48,136 nt of DNA, from assembly GCA_015069625.1 (NCBI GenBank), contig SVIE01000004.1, forward strand, positions 1-48,136, in the 5' to 3' direction. Below are positions 45,238-48,136 of the stretch, in pieces (position 1 is the stretch's first letter; each line of letters begins with the position of its first letter). Below the pieces are notes generated by a model, which was given only the letters and a program-made list of their open reading frames with translations, was not told where the DNA came from and ran no database searches. The position numbers and the translations under genes were made by a program. The stretch comes from Clostridiales bacterium (GTDB lineage Bacteria; Bacillota; Clostridia; Christensenellales; Borkfalkiaceae).

Positions 45238-45335
45238 GTGTTTTTTTGTGTTATTTGATGATATTTTATGTTTTCATGTGATTTAAATTAAAACAAAGTT
45301 ATCTAATCAAGTCTATTTAAAATCATAGAAGATTA
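45238..45335. other. AT-rich spacer, nothing identified
   Basis: About 100 bases between the distal riboswitch promoter and the next terminator. No ORF, repeat or promoter could be supported. Confidence 0.4.
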
Positions 45336-45373
45336 AACGCCACCGAAAATTCGGTGGCGTTTTGTTTTTATTT
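45336..45373. terminator. Second copy of the GCCACCGAA terminator
   Basis: Same 35-base hairpin as at 44619, here with a T-run on the plus strand. The two copies flank the riboswitch and its gene as direct repeats. Confidence 0.8.
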
Positions 45374-45450
45374 TATAGTGTCTAGATAATTTTCGATATA
45401 CTATATTAATACGACACTAAGATAATAATTCTAATTTATTTTCTTGACTT

Positions 45451-46488
45451 TTAACCTTTATGATAAGTTCCGCCAACGTACTCGTAAATAATAGGGTCTG
45501 GCATTTCATAGTCGCTACTGCTTGTGAATTTGTCCCACTCTTCTTCCGTCCAACTTCTAGATAGATGAACAAAACTAAACGAATTAAGTTTTCCGTTGCT
45601 AAAATCAATCGAGCCGTAATAGTCAATCATATTGTCATTTTCGTCAAAGATAGAGTATCCGAACATCAATGCGTTTTCAGTATCTTCAAGCGAATCATAG
45701 TAAGAAGATTCACGTGAATAAGTGAAATGTATTCTTGGTGGCGCAATTGAGTTTTCATAGGTTATTCCGTGCGCAAATCCTTCAATTGGCTTATCTAATT
45801 CGGGCGCAAAATACTGAAAATACGAATCTAAATAATCTCCGTTTGCAATCGTGTAACCACTAGGACTTATAAAGTAAAAATAATGGCCTTCGTCAAGGAA
45901 ATACTTGCCGTCTAGTTGCGCCGTGTAATTTGCTAACGTTGGAATAGTGTAGTCCGTTTTGTTTAGATTATTAGACTCTTCAACGTACTCTTTCCCTTCC
46001 CTAACGTAAACGCCTAAAACAAACGGAAGTTCCGAATAGTAATACTTGATATCATTTGCTCCACCACTATACTCTTCTAAAATACGGAATTGATTAAGTG
46101 GCTCAAACGATTCGGTGTATGCTCCGATATGCTCGTAGGTATCATTACACTTTATATTAAAGTGTAAATTATCCGATCTATAACCTATTTTTTCTTCATC
46201 TATAACGATTTTTTGAAATTCCCCTTGTTTTTTTAAGATTCCATTTTCGTAATACTTTAAAGAGAAATTTCCCTTGCTCCCGTCTATGTCAAAATAAGTG
46301 TTTTCTTCATTAATTCTCTCGTCATAAGCCCCGTAAAGATAAAACTTACCGGTAATCGGCTCGTATTCTTTTGTGAAAACGTCGTCGCTTCCACCGCCAA
46401 ATAAATCCGAAATAAAGTCGCAACTTGCAAAGGTAAAAGTAGATAAAATAATCAAAATTATCGTGATTAAATTGATAAATTTTTTCAT
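45451..46488 (-). CDS. Unknown lipoprotein
   Basis: A 345-aa secreted protein. The signal peptide (MKKFINLITIILIILSTF) ends in the lipobox FASC. The mature part is rich in Tyr, Asp, Glu and Phe, with strand-like repeats (GKFYLYGAYDE, GKYFLDEGHYFYF) that may be beta meanders. No enzyme motif was seen. AGGAG precedes the ATG. A consensus promoter lies at 46518. Confidence 0.7.
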   Translation of the reverse strand: MKKFINLITIILIILSTFTFASCDFISDLFGGGSDDVFTKEYEPITGKFYLYGAYDERINEENTYFDIDGSKGNFSLKYYENGILKKQGEFQKIVIDEEKIGYRSDNLHFNIKCNDTYEHIGAYTESFEPLNQFRILEEYSGGANDIKYYYSELPFVLGVYVREGKEYVEESNNLNKTDYTIPTLANYTAQLDGKYFLDEGHYFYFISPSGYTIANGDYLDSYFQYFAPELDKPIEGFAHGITYENSIAPPRIHFTYSRESSYYDSLEDTENALMFGYSIFDENDNMIDYYGSIDFSNGKLNSFSFVHLSRSWTEEEWDKFTSSSDYEMPDPIIYEYVGGTYHKG

Positions 46489-46517
46489 ATCCTTTCTCCT
46501 TTTTTTGCTTTTTTATT

Positions 46518-46546
46518 ATTATAACATTTAAACCTTCCCTTTTCAA
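46518..46546 (-). promoter_or_regulatory. Promoter of the 45451 lipoprotein gene
   Basis: Minus strand TTGAAA, 17 bases, TATAAT, then AAAGGAGAAAGG. Confidence 0.78.
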
Positions 46547-46589
46547 GAAAGATTTTCAAGTTGTTATGCATAAAATCGGCACACAATTA

Positions 46590-46617
46590 AAAAGAACCAT
46601 CAATAGATGATTCTTTT
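46590..46617 (-). terminator. Terminator after the gene remnant
   Basis: Stem AAAAGAATCATC/GATGGTTCTTTT with one mismatch and a 4-base loop, followed on the minus strand by TAATT. It lies about 50 bases past the remnant stop. Confidence 0.65.
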
Positions 46618-46669
46618 GTTTATATGCAACTAAATCTCGTTTTTAGGTGTAGCGTGTGGGACAAAAAGT

Positions 46670-46921
46670 TTACTCTTTTTCATAAATCGCCCTCGCAAAA
46701 CCCAACAGGTATGCGTATCTTGAATATTTATCTATAAGTTTTTCATAGTTTTCAAGCATTTCCTTAAACATATTGTAGTTTTCATAAGGAATAAATTGCT
46801 TAATAAGACTTATAACTTCAGTATAGACCAACTCATTATTTAATTTGAATAATGTAGCATAATTATTATAGCACTTTTCAAATAAAATTTCAATGCTTTT
46901 TGACCCTACGGCGAGTACTTT
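46670..46921 (-). pseudogene. Gene remnant without start codon
   Basis: Absent from the ORF track. The minus frame is open for 83 codons (from KVLAVGSKSIEILFEK to LGFARAIYEKE, then TAA) but has no ATG, GTG or TTG until an internal methionine about 50 codons in. The composition is protein-like (helical, Lys/Glu/Leu/Tyr-rich) and a terminator follows, so it looks like the 3' end of a lost gene. The family is not recognised. Confidence 0.5.
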
Positions 46922-47344
46922 TTAGTTCAAACCCAGGTGGAGCGTATATTTTGACCCGTCGTGCTGAACTGTGTGTATACTAAATCTATCGTGTATTTCT
47001 AGGCATAAAAAAAGACCCAAAGAAGACTTATTATCTTCTCCAGGTCGTGAATATGCCCATTTTTGCTAGAAAAACCCTTAAAATGGGGTTAAAATGATAA
47101 AAATATGGGTCTATAAGAAAAGTACTTATAGACCCATACACTTGCGTTTGGGGTACGAAAAGTCTTAAAATTACCGATTTTCAAGGGTGTGAGAAACGAA
47201 AAGTCTTAATCTTGCAAGGTTGCAATCTTGGGTTGCATCCTTATAAAAAAATCAAGGTTGCAATTACCATTCCTGGCTTTTGCAACCTTGCAGTATCCTT
47301 ATATATTATATAATGTTTAGAAAAGTAGCGGTTTACGTCATTGC
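46922..47344. other. Non-coding region with hairpins and short repeats
   Basis: No ORF is supported. It holds a perfect 13-bp stem ATGGGTCTATAAG/CTTATAGACCCAT (47105-47137), two ACGAAAAGTCTTAA direct repeats (near 47155 and 47196), and a cluster of AAGGTTGCAA motifs: two direct, one inverted and one variant. It joins the core chromosome to the zinc-ribbon genes. Confidence 0.55.
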
Positions 47345-47710
47345 TCAACCGTGGAAATATCTTCTCTGGCTGTGCTCGATTATCTCTCCGTTTGCGTCTT
47401 CGTCTATCACCCAAAGGGCATCATAATCACATGGTTCGCAGCGTCCTACCACTTCTAGGATTTCGCCTTGCCCACGATCCACCCTTTGTGGCTTGTACAT
47501 GATTTCCATCACGCGTCCACAATTAGGACAGGTCATTTTCACTTTGCCCTGCTTGTACCTTTTTATTAGGCGTTCTTGTTTTTCCCACACTTTGTAAGCC
47601 TCCTTCCCCTTATCGCTTTCCAGGTATGCTCTTATATCCTTGTAAAGCACCCTAGCCAACGAGTCTAGAACCTCATCAGGGATTCCAGTATTATTTTTCC
47701 TTTTTCTCAT
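47345..47710 (-). CDS. Zinc-ribbon protein of phage/mobile style
   Basis: A 121-aa protein not recognised as a named family. The N-terminal half is helical and basic (ARVLYKDIRAYLESDKGKEAYK), followed by a zinc ribbon with CPNCGRV and CEPCDYD near residues 62 and 92. It overlaps the upstream gene by 20 bases. Codon choice is more GC-rich than in the neighbouring chromosome. Such small zinc-ribbon genes are common in prophages and conjugative elements, but no integrase or structural gene is in view. Confidence 0.6.
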   Translation of the reverse strand: MRKRKNNTGIPDEVLDSLARVLYKDIRAYLESDKGKEAYKVWEKQERLIKRYKQGKVKMTCPNCGRVMEIMYKPQRVDRGQGEILEVVGRCEPCDYDALWVIDEDANGEIIEHSQRRYFHG

Positions 47711-48014
47711 TCTCCGCTTTCTTTATTTCTCTCTGGTCTTTTAGGCTTAAGTAGTCAACTATTCTTGCCCCACAGTTGGGGCAATATTTATACATTTCCA
47801 TCACGAAGTTTTTATCTACGTTAATGTAATTTCGGTTACAGTTTAGGCATTTCCACACCCCTTTGAAGTTGTGGTCCTTTCGTTCTTCCCAGGTGGTTTC
47901 TTCCCCTTTGTAATAACCTTTATCGTGAAGCTGTGATACTGGGATTAGCGTTACCCAACCCTCTCCCGTAATGTACTTGCTGCATTCGCCTACAAACCTA
48001 ACTTTATCTCTCAT
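47691..48014 (-). CDS. Zinc-ribbon protein of phage/mobile style
   Basis: A 107-aa protein with a zinc ribbon CLNCNRNYINVDKNFVMEMY then CPNCGARI near residues 56-82, and a Lys/Glu tail. The N-terminal part (GEGWVTLIPVSQLHDKGYYKGEETTWEE) is not recognised. GGAGG precedes the ATG. It is coupled to the next zinc-ribbon gene by overlap. Function is unknown. Confidence 0.6.
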   Translation of the reverse strand: MRDKVRFVGECSKYITGEGWVTLIPVSQLHDKGYYKGEETTWEERKDHNFKGVWKCLNCNRNYINVDKNFVMEMYKYCPNCGARIVDYLSLKDQREIKKAENEKKEK

Positions 48015-48070
48015 TTGCTCACCTCCGAGTTTAAGGACATTATACCGTAAAGCCGATTGTGAGCCCAGTA

Positions 48071-48136
48071 TTATTGCTCCTGTTTTATACTTTCTCTTGT
48101 TTCATCGCCTTCTATTTCTGACATTTCTATAAAGTC
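48071..48136 (-). CDS. C-terminal tail of a gene cut by the window edge
   Basis: The last 21 codons of a minus-strand frame (ending TRESIKQEQ, stop TAA) run off the window. It sits about 55 bases upstream of the zinc-ribbon gene in the same direction and may belong to the same element. Too short to name. Confidence 0.35.
   Translation of the reverse strand, partial: DFIEMSEIEGDETRESIKQEQ

Noticed and set aside
45376-45419. TAGTGTC/GACACTA inverted repeat after the lipoprotein gene
   Set aside because: The 7-bp arms are separated by about 30 bases with no T-run; this is possible by chance in AT-rich DNA.

Overview
The window looks like chromosome from an uncultured anaerobic low-GC Firmicute (Clostridia; a Christensenellales-like lineage is my guess). 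Signs are clostridial pta-ackA-yceD-rpmF order, addBA, a clostridial-type rqcP, an IspDF fusion, a CpsB/CpsD phosphotyrosine pair, AT-rich spacers, AGGAGG-type ribosome sites and many sigma-A promoters with exact 17-bp spacers. No tRNA, rRNA or CRISPR array was seen.

Layout. 1-1474: minus-strand group pepE-like, queH, hpt (cut by the window edge). 1534-1783: two tandem copies of a dispersed structured repeat, the second running into the end of cpsB. 1769-4673: cpsD-cpsB kinase/phosphatase pair, a ferritin-like protein and a membrane protein. 4766-11192: addB-addA recombination nuclease/helicase. 11323-13608: a lipoprotein and a BspA-type leucine-rich-repeat lipoprotein. 13805-18596: a minus-strand operon (divergent glycerol-1-phosphate-dehydrogenase-like protein, HAD phosphatase, YwmB-like protein, M23 peptidase, M1 peptidase), with terminator-like hairpins ending directly at two start codons. 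18735: HU. 19321-31607: rpoB-rpoC-rpsL-rpsG-fusA-tuf on the minus strand with internal promoters at rpsL and tuf. 31926-33303: rqcP-ispDF on the plus strand. 33411-35601: a large Ig-like repeat lipoprotein divergent from a small XRE repressor. Two palindromes lie between them, one filling the spacer of a consensus promoter. 35656-39296: small ferredoxin-thioredoxin-reductase-like protein, rpmF, yceD, ackA and pta, with two more repeat copies. 39436-42186: tmcAL and a phosphohexomutase. 42242-44548: an AGCS amino acid symporter and a ZIP metal transporter. 44653-45240: an unknown 107-aa gene behind an apparent SAM-I riboswitch and tandem consensus promoters. 45451-46488: a lipoprotein. 46500-48136: an accessory end with a gene remnant, clustered short repeats and two zinc-ribbon genes of phage/mobile style.

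How the genes work together. Most of the window is housekeeping: transcription and translation (rpoBC, rpsL, rpsG, fusA, tuf, rpmF, yceD, rqcP, tmcAL, queH), acetate/ATP metabolism (pta-ackA), isoprenoid synthesis (ispDF) and double-strand-break repair (addAB). The interesting material is regulatory and in the spacers: a four-copy structured repeat family, the XRE/Ig-like cassette, the orphan riboswitch gene, and the hairpin-at-start-codon operon. All of these rest on reading the sequence only; no database or folding program was run.
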